A stretch of DNA of 64,000 bases from Clostridium aquiflavi (GCF_031344075.1 NZ_JAVJAN010000014.1:1-64000); one strand, 5' to 3'; numbered from the stretch's first letter, positions 34,324 to 43,277 are shown. Numbers and translations: made by a program. Notes: a model not told the origin generated them from the sequence alone.

Positions 34324-37014
34324 TTAAGAATTTCTTTTGAGACTCTTTTTAATTCTTCTAGCTTTAATTACTAATTTACGCTTAATTACATTTTTAATAA
34401 CTTTAGGTTTAAGCTCTTTAAGTGTTACGCTTTGTGCATCATATTTTCTGTAAAGTGTAATAGCATCAAATTTACATCTAGTTGTACATGCACCACAACC
34501 TATACATTGATATTCATCTACAGTTGTAGCTCCACAACCAAGACAACGTTCTGTTTCCTTCTTCACTTGCTCTTCTGTAAATGTAGGACGTAAATCTCTA
34601 AATGTTTCTTTTGATTTAGCTCCTTCTATATGATCTATTTTTTGTCTCTTAATATGATCATAACCTTCTAAAGTTAAGTTTTCTTTATCCAATGCATGAT
34701 ACACTCTTCTATCACGTCCATAAACTAAGCTTTGTCCAGGATGAACATAACGGTGAATTGATATTGCACCTTCTTTACCTAAAGCAATAGCATCTATAGC
34801 AAATTTAGGGCCAGTCAAAGCATCTCCACCTGCAAATACATCTGGTTCTTTTGTTTGTAAAGTAAATGAATCTGCTTTAATTGTCCTGTTTGGATTTAAT
34901 TCTACTTTACTATTTTCTAGCAAATTGCCCCAATCTATTCCTTGACCTACTGAAATCAGAACATGATTTGTGTTAACAATCTTTGTTTCATTTTCATCAA
35001 ATACAGGACTAAATTTTCCACTCTTATCGAAAACTGAAAGACATTTTTTGAATTCTATTCCTATAACTTTTCCATTTTCTTTAATAATTCTTTTTGGACC
35101 CCAAGAATTGTTAACCTCGATATCTTCTTCCATTGCTTCTTCAATTTCTTCATCAAGTGCCGGCATTTCTTTTCTACTTTCTAGACAGAACATATTAACT
35201 TTTGAAGCACCAACTCTTGTAGCTGTCCTTGCAACGTCAATTGCAACATTTCCACCACCAATTACAACTACATTTCCTTCAAGTTTTACTTCATTGCCTA
35301 GATTTACATTACGTAAAAAATCAACACCTGTAATAACACCTTCTGAATCTTCGCCCTCAACACCAAGTTTTCTACCTGTCTGAGCACCGATTGCAAGATA
35401 GAATGCCTCGTATCCTTGGTCTCTTAAATATTTAAGACTTACATCTTTACCAACTTCAACACCAACTTTAAATTCCACTCCCAATTCTCTCAAAATTTCA
35501 ATTTCTGCATTTATAACATCTTTTTCTAATCTATAAGATGGAATTCCAAGTGTCAACATACCACCAAGCGCTTTTTGCTTTTCAAATACAGTTACCTTGT
35601 AACCATCAAGTGCTAAGTAAAAAGCACAAGATAGACCCGACGGACCAGCGCCAACAATAGCAATTTTATTACCATATTCATGTCTTAATTTTGGCACATA
35701 ACGATTTTCCATATTTAAATCTTGTTCAGCAATAAATTTCTTAATTTCATCAATAGCAACTGGCTCATCAATATCTCCTCTAGTACAATCAGATTCACAT
35801 TTTCTTGGGCAAATACGTCCACATACTGCTGGAAATGGATTTTCATGTTTTATAAGTTCAAGTGCTTCTTTATATCTACCTTGAGACGCTAACTTAATAT
35901 AACCTTGAACAGAAATATGAGCTGGACAATTTGTTTTACATGGACTTGTACCAGTCTCAACAACATTTTCTCTATTGATACGATAATCAACATTCCATTT
36001 GTCATCACCCCACTCTGTATTGTGAGCAAAATCTTCTCTCTTCTTCTCAACAATCGGTGTTTTAGTACATAATTTTTGACCCAATTTCAATGCATTAACT
36101 GGGCAAACTTGAACGCATTCTCCACAAGCAACACATTTATCTTTATCTATTCTCGAAACATAATTTGAACGCACCATATCATTATTTTGGAACATTCCAG
36201 CAATTCTTGTAGCGTAACATGAACATCCACAACAGTTACATATAGCATGAGTATGCCCTGGGCCATCTGCATTTGGTATTTGATGCATTAAACCGTTTTC
36301 TTCAGCTCTTTTAATAATCTCAAAAGCTTCTTCACGAGTAATTTTTCTACCTCTTCCTGTGCGTATATAATATTCCGCAGCATGTCCAAGTTGAATACAC
36401 ATATCTTCCTTTAAATGACCGCATCCTTCTCCCATAGCTTCTCTTGATGTACGACAAGAACAATCTGAAACAGAGAAAACAGTGTTTTCATTAAGATATT
36501 TAGAAATTTCTTCATATGATGCTCTTCTAGTCTCACCTTGAATAGCTGTTTCTATAGGAATAACACGCATAGGACCTGTTCCTACTGAAAAAACACCTGC
36601 TGTTATATAAGCTTTTTTTCTTCCATACCCTTCAAAAGCCTCTGCAATTTGCTTATAATTTTCAATACTTTCCCTACTAGGGTGGTTAACTATCATTTCC
36701 ATTTGCCCTGGAACCCAAAGATCAAACCAAAATTTATCAACCCCATCTATTTCATTTACAAAGCAAGCACCTGCAAAAGCTAAATCTAATAATAGCTTTG
36801 CTGTTTCTTCTACAGATTTACCACACAAAGCAGCCACTTCTTCAGCACTCTTCTTTTTACGTAATTCAAGACAAAGTCCTACTTCTGCCATTTCATCCGT
36901 AACAACTGGTTCTAAAATTTTATATTCTGGGTCTTCTGGTGTAATTGCAGCTTTTGAACCTCTTTTTTTCATACTTATATGATTAGCAAAATCCAATACT
37001 TTTTGTTTTACCAT
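34324..37014 (-). CDS. Large iron-sulfur, GltD-like FAD oxidoreductase
   Basis: 896 aa with several domains. Residues 1-130 are a helical, winged-helix-like region. Cys-rich motifs follow at 185-270 (SDCSCRTS, CNCCGCSCY). A ferredoxin motif CVACGECVQVCP is at 294-305. A GltD-type region has CPAHISVQGYIKLASQGRYKE and CGRICPRKCESDC (363-410). FAD-binding is AIVGAGPSGLSCAFYLALDG (from 452) and NAD(P)-binding is VVIGGGNVAIDVARTATRVG (from 583). The C-terminus has more clusters (CLGCGATT and CIGCGACTTRC) and a basic tail. It likely moves electrons between NAD(P)H and ferredoxin or a partner. It sits between hypA and hypB. Confidence 0.85.
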   Translation of the reverse strand: MVKQKVLDFANHISMKKRGSKAAITPEDPEYKILEPVVTDEMAEVGLCLELRKKKSAEEVAALCGKSVEETAKLLLDLAFAGACFVNEIDGVDKFWFDLWVPGQMEMIVNHPSRESIENYKQIAEAFEGYGRKKAYITAGVFSVGTGPMRVIPIETAIQGETRRASYEEISKYLNENTVFSVSDCSCRTSREAMGEGCGHLKEDMCIQLGHAAEYYIRTGRGRKITREEAFEIIKRAEENGLMHQIPNADGPGHTHAICNCCGCSCYATRIAGMFQNNDMVRSNYVSRIDKDKCVACGECVQVCPVNALKLGQKLCTKTPIVEKKREDFAHNTEWGDDKWNVDYRINRENVVETGTSPCKTNCPAHISVQGYIKLASQGRYKEALELIKHENPFPAVCGRICPRKCESDCTRGDIDEPVAIDEIKKFIAEQDLNMENRYVPKLRHEYGNKIAIVGAGPSGLSCAFYLALDGYKVTVFEKQKALGGMLTLGIPSYRLEKDVINAEIEILRELGVEFKVGVEVGKDVSLKYLRDQGYEAFYLAIGAQTGRKLGVEGEDSEGVITGVDFLRNVNLGNEVKLEGNVVVIGGGNVAIDVARTATRVGASKVNMFCLESRKEMPALDEEIEEAMEEDIEVNNSWGPKRIIKENGKVIGIEFKKCLSVFDKSGKFSPVFDENETKIVNTNHVLISVGQGIDWGNLLENSKVELNPNRTIKADSFTLQTKEPDVFAGGDALTGPKFAIDAIALGKEGAISIHRYVHPGQSLVYGRDRRVYHALDKENLTLEGYDHIKRQKIDHIEGAKSKETFRDLRPTFTEEQVKKETERCLGCGATTVDEYQCIGCGACTTRCKFDAITLYRKYDAQSVTLKELKPKVIKNVIKRKLVIKARRIKKSLKRNS

Positions 37015-37054
37015 ATCTATTCCCCCATTTAAAATTTGCTATGCTTTAAGCGCC

Positions 37055-37120
37055 TGTTGATATTTTAGTATTCTTAAAGTAAATTCCTCTGTCCATGAGC
37101 TTTATACTACAATATCAACA
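37055..37120 (-). promoter_or_regulatory. Leader hairpin of the GltD-like oxidoreductase gene
   Basis: Long imperfect stem: TGTTGATATTGTAGTATAAAG pairs in blocks with CTTTAAGAATACTAAAATATCAACA (blocks TGTTGATAT/ATATCAACA, TAGTAT/ATACTA and TAAAG/CTTTA). It lies in the 140-bp gap between hypB and the oxidoreductase. The TGTTGATAT block recurs in the hypB leader. Confidence 0.6.
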
Positions 37121-37154
37121 TGGTTTTAAAATATAGCTTAAAATTTATATCACA

Positions 37155-37826
37155 TTATTTTTCGTTCCAAGTCTTAACTCCAGTACGTATCCATTCAGTC
37201 CATGTATCAATTCCTTCTCCAGTTTTAGCAGAAATAGGAATTATCTTAATATTTGGGTTCAATCTTGTAGCATACTCTTTAACTGCTTCTAAATTAAAAT
37301 CAAAATAATCTATTGCATCTATCTTATTTATTAATAAAACATCAACAATAGAAAACATTAAAGGATATTTTAGAGGCTTATCATCCCCCTCTGGTACACT
37401 TAAAATCATTGCATTTTTTGATGCACCAGTATCAAATTCTGCTGGGCATACCAAATTTCCTACATTTTCTAATATTGCAAAATCAATTTCTTCTGTTCCT
37501 AGTCCATATAGACCTTGTTTTGTCATATCTGCATCCAAATGGCACATACCACCTGTATGCAATTGTATTACTTTAGTACCAGTTTTAGACACAGTACTTG
37601 CATCTACATCTGAATCAATATCTGCTTCTAAAATTCCTATTCTCATTTCATCTTTCAAAGCTTCAATAGTTCTTAAAACAGTTGTTGTTTTGCCAGAACC
37701 TGGTGAGGACATTAAATTTAATAAAAAAGTTTTACTTTTTTTTAATTCTTCTCTAAGCAAATCTGCTTGTCTATCATTATCTTCAAAAACACTTTTCTTA
37801 ATATCAATGACTTTATACTTATCCAT
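37155..37826 (-). CDS. hypB: Hydrogenase nickel incorporation GTPase HypB
   Basis: About 223-aa SIMIBI GTPase that loads nickel with HypA. The P-loop is MSSPGSGKTTTVLRTIEALK, the dimer/metal segment is GGMCHLDADM and the G4 motif is INKIDAIDYF. The N-terminus lacks a His-rich stretch, so it is the non-storage form. I choose the ATG at 37826 (MDKYKVIDIKKSVFEDND). An ATG six codons upstream is possible. It is the first gene of the hypB-oxidoreductase-hypA set. Confidence 0.92.
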   Translation of the reverse strand: MDKYKVIDIKKSVFEDNDRQADLLREELKKSKTFLLNLMSSPGSGKTTTVLRTIEALKDEMRIGILEADIDSDVDASTVSKTGTKVIQLHTGGMCHLDADMTKQGLYGLGTEEIDFAILENVGNLVCPAEFDTGASKNAMILSVPEGDDKPLKYPLMFSIVDVLLINKIDAIDYFDFNLEAVKEYATRLNPNIKIIPISAKTGEGIDTWTEWIRTGVKTWNEK

Positions 37827-37844
37827 ATAATTCTCGACCCCCAT

Positions 37845-38215
37845 TTTTGTTAAATTCCATCCTTTTATTTTTTTATATTTGGCTATGTTTTAGCAAAGTG
37901 GGCTGAGTAAAATGCCACTTTACCTATTACATATATCAACACGCATTTAAAACAGAGCCTTACATTTAAATAATAAAAAGCATTACCTTTAGGAAAATTA
38001 TATCATATAATCCATAATAAGGATTGATATTTTTCACATAATTTTCTTATTCTTATAACTGTATTCATAAATTGCTTTGATTTTTTCATACTATACTTGA
38101 ACAAAATATAAAATCACTGTGTTTTTATATTAAATATAATATGAAACTATTAATATATGTTATGATATAATTTTTGACTTAAACTTAATACTTGCTAATT
38201 ACAAAGATTAATACA
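37845..38215. other. hypB upstream region
   Basis: About 370 bp. The part next to hypB (37865-37955) shares TTTTAAA, TGTTGATAT and ACATAGCCAAA-like blocks with the leader of the oxidoreductase gene, and has an AAAGTGG/CCACTTT hairpin. The rest is AT-rich with no gene seen. Confidence 0.4.
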
Positions 38216-38247
38216 AAAATCCACAATACTAATTTATTGTGGATTTT
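38216..38247. terminator. Terminator of the nucleobase permease gene
   Basis: Perfect 13-bp stem AAAATCCACAATA / TATTGTGGATTTT with a 6-nt loop, about 75 bp past the permease stop. Confidence 0.8.
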
Positions 38248-38321
38248 ATGGTAGAGACGAGATATCTATATGCTCCATTAGCTCTTTCTCGCTATCGTTA
38301 TAATTTTTTATTTATATTCTA

Positions 38322-39650
38322 TTATTTATTAATGCTTATTACGTCTGTCTCATCTTTTGGTAAAATTAAATTTAAGGCTATAGCTACTAATGTAGTTACA
38401 ACTATTGAAGATTTCCCAAAAATTGATATAAACCAAGCTGGGAATAAAGCTAATGCATCTGGAACTTGAACTATTCCTACACCTAAAGCAATTGATAAGC
38501 CTACAATAGCAGTATTTCTAGCTGTAAGTTTAATTGATGAAATCATCTTAATTCCAGTCATTGTAATAGTTGCAAATACTGATAGTGTAGCTCCTCCAAG
38601 TACACACTGTGGAATACTTGTTAATATTGATGCAAATTTAGGTACTATTCCTGATATTATAATAACTATTGAAGCAAATACAAATACGCTTCTATTTATA
38701 ACTTTGTTCATGGTTACTATGCCAACATTTTGACTAAATGTTGCAGTAGGCATACCGCCAAAAAATGCACCAACAATGCTACTAATACCATTACCAATTA
38801 TTCCACCTGAAAGCTCTTTGTCTGTAGGAACTCTATTCATTCCTCCCCCAGTAGTAGCTGAAAAATCACCTATTGCTTGAACAGAATTTACAATATGCAT
38901 TATAACCATAGATATAATTGCTGTAGCATTAAAGCTCATTCCAAAATGCATAAATTTAGGTATTTGCATCCACCCTGCTGTTTGAACATCTGTAAAAGAA
39001 ACCATTCCAAAACATAAAGCAACAATATAACCTACAATAATTCCTACTAATATAGATGCAAGCTTTAATGATCCTTTAGTAAAATAATTTAAAAATATTA
39101 CTACACATAAAGTTATAAGTGCAATCCCCCAGTTTTTAGGTGAACCAAAAGTTGAACTTCCAGATCCACCAGCTATATATCTAATAGCAACTGAATATAA
39201 TGATAAACCTATTGAGAATATAACAGTTCCTGTTACTATTAATGGAAATAATTTAATTAACTTTTTAACAAATATTCCAAAAATAACAGCTACTATTCCT
39301 CCAATTACTTGTGCTCCCAAAATTGTTGCAATATTAAATTCATCAGCTATGGCTATTAATGTTGGTACATAAGCAAAACTTGTTCCTACAATTATAGGCA
39401 ATTTAGAACCAATTACTCTAAATATAGGGAAAAGTTGAATTAAAGTTGCTATCCCTGCAAAAAATAATGATGATTGAACAAGTAGAATTTTATCTTCTGG
39501 GCTTAATCCACATACACCTGCTACTATTATAGCTGGAGTAACGCACCCAATAATCATAGCTACAACATGTTGTAATCCTAACGGAACTATTTCTTTTAAA
39601 TTTGGTCTACCTTCAAATTGAAAAAGTAAAGACTTCTCATTTAATCCCAT
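38322..39650 (-). CDS. NCS2 nucleobase permease (xanthine/uracil type)
   Basis: 442-aa nucleobase:cation symporter-2 with about 14 helices. It has the LGLQHVVAMIIGCVTPAIIV start, SGSSTFGSPKNWGIALITL, the NCS2 signature region GGGMNRVPTDKELSGGIIGN and FFGGMPTATFSQNVGIVTMN. It takes up xanthine or uracil with H+ or Na+. No purine aptamer precedes it, unlike the AzgA permease downstream on the map. A pair of direct repeats at 39817-39853 in its upstream region may be a regulator site. Confidence 0.9.
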   Translation of the reverse strand: MGLNEKSLLFQFEGRPNLKEIVPLGLQHVVAMIIGCVTPAIIVAGVCGLSPEDKILLVQSSLFFAGIATLIQLFPIFRVIGSKLPIIVGTSFAYVPTLIAIADEFNIATILGAQVIGGIVAVIFGIFVKKLIKLFPLIVTGTVIFSIGLSLYSVAIRYIAGGSGSSTFGSPKNWGIALITLCVVIFLNYFTKGSLKLASILVGIIVGYIVALCFGMVSFTDVQTAGWMQIPKFMHFGMSFNATAIISMVIMHIVNSVQAIGDFSATTGGGMNRVPTDKELSGGIIGNGISSIVGAFFGGMPTATFSQNVGIVTMNKVINRSVFVFASIVIIISGIVPKFASILTSIPQCVLGGATLSVFATITMTGIKMISSIKLTARNTAIVGLSIALGVGIVQVPDALALFPAWFISIFGKSSIVVTTLVAIALNLILPKDETDVISINK

Positions 39651-40090
39651 AAAAAAACTCCCCCTTGTACTAAAGCCTTGTTATACGTTTACAATGATTT
39701 TTATAAATATTATTACGCAATACTTATGCCAATTAAATTTACTATTTTTACCCATTACTTAAGCTTATAATAATTAAATTCATTTTATATACAAAAAAAA
39801 ATTAAATAATTATCACTTTGATAACTTTTTTCTCATTTTGATAACTTTTTTCTTTCTTAGTCCCCTGATTTCCACTTATTATACGTTATTTAATTTATCA
39901 TTTTAATAAATTAAATTGGAAAGTGCTAATATTTGTTAAAAACTCAATACATAATTTATTATAAATTGACAACAAATATAAAATCATTAAAGATTGTTTT
40001 TAGACATTATCAACTTATGCTATATTATTTTTTCTAATCCTCACTAAGATCTCTCCGAAATCACAAATATAACTATTGGCATTCTAAATA
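39651..40090. other. Upstream region of the nucleobase permease
   Basis: AT-rich with no gene. Two direct copies of TTTGATAACTTTTTTCT stand out at 39817-39833 and 39837-39853. No riboswitch was recognised. Confidence 0.4.
39817..39853. repeat. Tandem 17-bp direct repeats upstream of the permease
   Basis: TTTGATAACTTTTTTCT occurs twice with a 20-bp period, that is, on nearly the same DNA face every two turns. It lies about 170 bp upstream of the permease start. Possibly a regulator-binding site. Confidence 0.6.
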
Positions 40091-40091
40091 C

Positions 40092-40132
40092 AATAATAGG
40101 TAGATTTATGTAAAATAAATCTACCTATTATT
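40092..40132. terminator. Terminator of the methyltransferase gene
   Basis: AATAATAGGTAGATTTAT / ATAAATCTACCTATTATT perfect stem with a 5-nt loop, 35 bp past the gene end. Confidence 0.8.
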
Positions 40133-40167
40133 AATTTAATTAGTTCTATATTTTTTCTAAAAGATAT

Positions 40168-40776
40168 TTATATATATGATAACTTATATATTAAAAATCT
40201 ATCTCTACTATCATTTTTAAAATTATCTAATCTTATTTCTTTCTTTATCATAAAAAATGCATATTGTTCTAAGAAAAATATATAATCATTTGAAGGATAA
40301 AAAAGTATAATTTCTATATTTCTTTTATTTTTATATACTGAACCTATAATATTATCTATTACCTTCATAAAAATTTCTATTGAAAAGGGATTAAAAAAAT
40401 AAAACTTATTATCTTCTGGTTGAATCTGATATTTTTCTGCTAATGTACAAACAAATTTAATCTTACCTTCGTCACCGTTATGCTTTTCTAAATAACATTT
40501 TTTATTATTTAAAGCTTGTTTATAAAAATATTTACTCATTTCAATTCCAGTAACTTCACATTTGAATAAATAATTTAAGTAAAAATTAAGCCTGCCTTTT
40601 CCACATCCGAAATCAACTACTGAATCCGTATTATTTAATTTATATTCTTCACATAATTTATTTAAAGCTTCATAGGCTGTTGGTTCATATCTATTATAAT
40701 GTATAGTTGCCTCTTCTAAATCTTGTTTTCCAGCTGTTTTAATATTTAATATATTTTCATAATATTGTTCTTCCAT
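40168..40776 (-). CDS. SAM-dependent methyltransferase
   Basis: 202-aa class I methyltransferase fold. Motif I is SVVDFGCGKGRLNFYLNYL, followed by the acidic loop VTGIEMSKYF, and the post-III region is KFYFFNPFSIEIFMKVIDNI. The NPFS segment resembles the NPPY-like active loop. The substrate is unknown. It is a single gene 23 bp downstream of yjdF in the same direction, so the two may share a transcript. Confidence 0.82.
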   Translation of the reverse strand: MEEQYYENILNIKTAGKQDLEEATIHYNRYEPTAYEALNKLCEEYKLNNTDSVVDFGCGKGRLNFYLNYLFKCEVTGIEMSKYFYKQALNNKKCYLEKHNGDEGKIKFVCTLAEKYQIQPEDNKFYFFNPFSIEIFMKVIDNIIGSVYKNKRNIEIILFYPSNDYIFFLEQYAFFMIKKEIRLDNFKNDSRDRFLIYKLSYI

Positions 40777-40798
40777 ATAATATCCTCTTATTAAATGA

Positions 40799-41218
40799 CT
40801 AATGTCCCTTATGTTTTTCTTTGCGTTTATCTTTCTTCATTTTATACTGTTTTCTTTCTTCTGCTTCCTTTTTTTCTTTGCTTCTCTTCCTACCTTCTAT
40901 CTTATTAGCTTCATGTTGCTTTTTTAAGGCTATTTGTGCTTTCGTTCCAATCCCCTTGTTTTCTAACTGTTTTTTTATTAGTCGTTGTTCCCTCTTAGGA
41001 TTCACACGCTTTATTAAAAACTTTTTCTCTTCAAATTCCTGTTTAATAAAACTCAATTTGTAATAATTGTTTAATACAAATTCAAAAACTTCTGCATCCT
41101 TTGGTTCTGCACCAAAAATTATTTTACTAACTTTGTAGTATTCCCCTTCTTGAATTTCAAAAATTCCTATCCAAAAAGGTTCGTTGAAAAAAACTGTTAG
41201 TTTAACTGATGTTAACAT
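40799..41218 (-). CDS. yjdF: YjdF family protein (DUF2992)
   Basis: About 139 aa. The start is the ATG at 41218, preceded by CAGGAGGAG. The N-terminal half (LTSVKLTVFFNEPFWIGIFE, then EGEYYKVSKIIFGAEPKDAE) is the YjdF domain. The C-terminal third is a highly charged Lys/Glu/Arg helix ending in KDKRKEKHKGH. YjdF proteins sit behind the azaaromatic-sensing yjdF riboswitch and are thought to deal with such toxic compounds. The matching leader RNA is present here. Confidence 0.9.
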   Translation of the reverse strand: MLTSVKLTVFFNEPFWIGIFEIQEGEYYKVSKIIFGAEPKDAEVFEFVLNNYYKLSFIKQEFEEKKFLIKRVNPKREQRLIKKQLENKGIGTKAQIALKKQHEANKIEGRKRSKEKKEAEERKQYKMKKDKRKEKHKGH

Positions 41219-41227
41219 AAATTTCTC

Positions 41228-41335
41228 CTCCTGAAAATAAAAAATTCTCAAGAGAATGGACAACCCAGGAGGGCAGGTTACTGCTATATATTTATATAGG
41301 TTCTGACTACCAACAGAACTGTGTTTTTATCTCTC
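41228..41335 (-). ncRNA. yjdF-motif riboswitch
   Basis: On the minus strand the leader holds CAGTTCTGTTGGTAGTCAG, AACCTATATAAATATATAGC, AGTAACCTGCCCTCCTGGGT and TGTCCATTCTCTTGAGAAT before the yjdF start. CCTCCTG in the conserved part is complementary to CAGGAGG of the ribosome binding site, which would give translational control. ATTCTC/GAGAAT plus T6 could also terminate. The call rests on the pattern and the gene it precedes. Confidence 0.8.
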
Positions 41336-41472
41336 ATTTAATATTATACCTAATTTATATAAAATGATAAACATTTTATATAATAAATAACTTTGACTAA
41401 AGACACTTTTTTATAAGTATATATTCTATATGTACCAATTTATTTCTACTTGATTCTTTTATAACAATTTTT

Positions 41473-42876
41473 CTATTGTGGTATTAAAATATATCTTAAA
41501 ACAAATAGTGCTGCTAAGATATACATAAGAGGATGAACCTCTTTTCTTTTACCTGCAACCAACTTAACTATTGGATAAGTAATTATACCCCAAGCTATTC
41601 CATTAGCTATTGAGTAACTAAAAGGCATCATAACTATAGTAAAGAAAGCTGGTATAGCTTCATCTAGTGTTGAAAAATCAACCTTTGTTATTGTTTGAAT
41701 CATTAAAATACCTATAAGAATTAAAACTGGTGCAGTAGCTTGTGCAGGTATTATCCCAACTAAACCAGAAAAGAATAAAGTTAAAGCTGTAAATATACTT
41801 ACCACTACAGCTGTTAAACCTGACCTCCCTCCCTCTGCAATTCCAGCAGTTGATTCAATATACACTGAGATAGTAGGAAGTCCAAAACATGCACTAAGAG
41901 TGGTTGAAAAGGAATCTACTATAAGAGCTTTATTCATATTTTTAGGTGTTCCATTTTCATCTATCATATTTGCCTTCTGCGAAGTACCTACCAAAGTTCC
42001 TATAGTATCAAACATATCCACTAATGAAAATGTTAAAATAACCATTACCACAGCTGTTATTGCTCCTACAGCCCCAGCCCCATTATGAGATACAAGACCA
42101 CTAAAGTCCATCTTCATAAATGTTGGTGCCAAAGATGGAGGAAGTGAGAATATTTTTACATTAGCTAAATTTGTTATACCCATAGGAATTCCAATAAGGG
42201 TAGTTGCAGCTATGCCTATAATCATATACCCCTTAATATTTTTTACCATTAAAATTACCATTATGAAAATTCCTATAATAGTAAGTAAAATTCCCTTTTG
42301 AGTAAAGTCTCCAAATTGCATTAAAGTTCCTGGATTTGCTATTACTATTCCCCCATTTTTAAGTCCTATTAAAGCTATGAATAGTCCTATACCGGAAGTC
42401 ATTGCGATTTTTAAATTTTGAGGCAAGGAATTTACTATTAACTGTCTTAAAGATGTTACTGTACATATTATGAATACAATACCTGATATAAATACAGCTG
42501 CCACCGCTTGTTGCCAGGTAAATCCCATGGTTAAACATACTCCATAAGTGAAGAACGCTACAAGTCCCATACCTGGTCCTAGCACATATGGAAGGTTAGA
42601 ATATAACCCCATAAATAATGTAGTTATTGTAAAAATAACACAAGTAGCTGTAAATATAGCACCTACTACAGGGTCATTTATTATACTTAAATTATTAGCT
42701 GCATCTCCTAAGGCTCCTTGAGAATTCATACCAGCTTCCTTAAGAATATTTGGAATAACTAATATGGCGTAGGCTATAGTTATAAAACTTGTTATTCCAG
42801 CTAAAATTTCTGTTTTAGTTGTTGTGCCATTTTCCTTTAACTTAAATAATTTTTCGAGAATTCCTTTATTATTCAT
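41473..42876 (-). CDS. pbuG: Guanine/hypoxanthine permease, AzgA/PbuG type
   Basis: 467-aa member of the AzgA branch of NCS2 permeases, with about 13 helices. It has the N-terminal LKENGTTTKTEILAGITSF, the SGIGLFIALIGLKNGGIV motif, and DMFDTIGTLVGTSQKA with FSTTLSACFGLPTISVYIES. It imports guanine, hypoxanthine or adenine. The purine riboswitch of guanine type upstream, with its own terminator, shows repression when purine is plentiful. Confidence 0.93.
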   Translation of the reverse strand: MNNKGILEKLFKLKENGTTTKTEILAGITSFITIAYAILVIPNILKEAGMNSQGALGDAANNLSIINDPVVGAIFTATCVIFTITTLFMGLYSNLPYVLGPGMGLVAFFTYGVCLTMGFTWQQAVAAVFISGIVFIICTVTSLRQLIVNSLPQNLKIAMTSGIGLFIALIGLKNGGIVIANPGTLMQFGDFTQKGILLTIIGIFIMVILMVKNIKGYMIIGIAATTLIGIPMGITNLANVKIFSLPPSLAPTFMKMDFSGLVSHNGAGAVGAITAVVMVILTFSLVDMFDTIGTLVGTSQKANMIDENGTPKNMNKALIVDSFSTTLSACFGLPTISVYIESTAGIAEGGRSGLTAVVVSIFTALTLFFSGLVGIIPAQATAPVLILIGILMIQTITKVDFSTLDEAIPAFFTIVMMPFSYSIANGIAWGIITYPIVKLVAGKRKEVHPLMYILAALFVLRYILIPQ

Positions 42877-42894
42877 ACTCTCCTCCTAAAAATA

Positions 42895-42940
42895 AATATA
42901 AAAAAGCTACCATTGGATATAGGTAAATCCAATGGTAGCT
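42895..42940 (-). terminator. Purine riboswitch terminator
   Basis: Perfect 14-bp stem AGCTACCATTGGAT / ATCCAATGGTAGCT followed on the minus strand by TTTTTTAT. It lies between the aptamer and the pbuG start, as an expression platform. Confidence 0.9.
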
Positions 42941-42984
42941 ACAGCTTCTAATTTTATATAGAATATTGTATAGCAAAAACGGAT

Positions 42985-43053
42985 TAACCCATAGCTAAGA
43001 AGTTTACGGCTTCTTGTAGAAACTCTTTGCCCAATTGCAAAAATTATATGGAT
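42985..43053 (-). ncRNA. Purine riboswitch aptamer, guanine type
   Basis: Read on the minus strand: CCATATAAT (P1 and J1/2), the TTTGC/GCAAA P2 hairpin, GTTTCTAC (J2/3), the P3 stem AAGAAG/CTTCTT with loop CCGTAAA, then AGCTATGGG (J3/1 and P1). The C before TATGG fits a guanine-type specificity base. J3/1 appears to have one extra nucleotide (AGC, where AC is usual), which may alter the pocket. Confidence 0.9.
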
Positions 43054-43146
43054 ATCATTAAATTATAAATTTATTATAACAGAGAATTTTCTAAATGCAA
43101 CGGTATTATTTCCCACGATTCAACAAATTTAGATTTCATTTTAAAT

Positions 43147-43186
43147 GAAAAACCACCATTGAATATAGATAAATTCACTGGTGGCT
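43147..43186 (-). terminator. Terminator of the MBL-fold gene
   Basis: CCACCATTGAAT / ATTCACTGGTGG stem (one mismatch) followed by T5 on the minus strand. The sequence closely resembles the riboswitch terminator at 42905-42940, including the flanking GCTAC and the loop. Confidence 0.75.
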
Positions 43187-43277
43187 ACAATTCTACTTTA
43201 TTTGTTTATACTACTGGTCTATTACATGATATTCACTAATCCTATTAAATAATTATTTTCTATCTTTATAATTTTCT

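Noticed and set aside
34970..35383. 137-codon plus-strand frame inside the large oxidoreductase gene
   Set aside because: Low-complexity Ser/Thr/Phe-rich translation, antisense to clear FAD/NAD-binding motifs, and no ribosome site.
39651..40090. Purine or xanthine riboswitch upstream of the NCS2 permease
   Set aside because: I searched the minus strand for the TTTCTAC and CCGTAAA blocks and did not find them.
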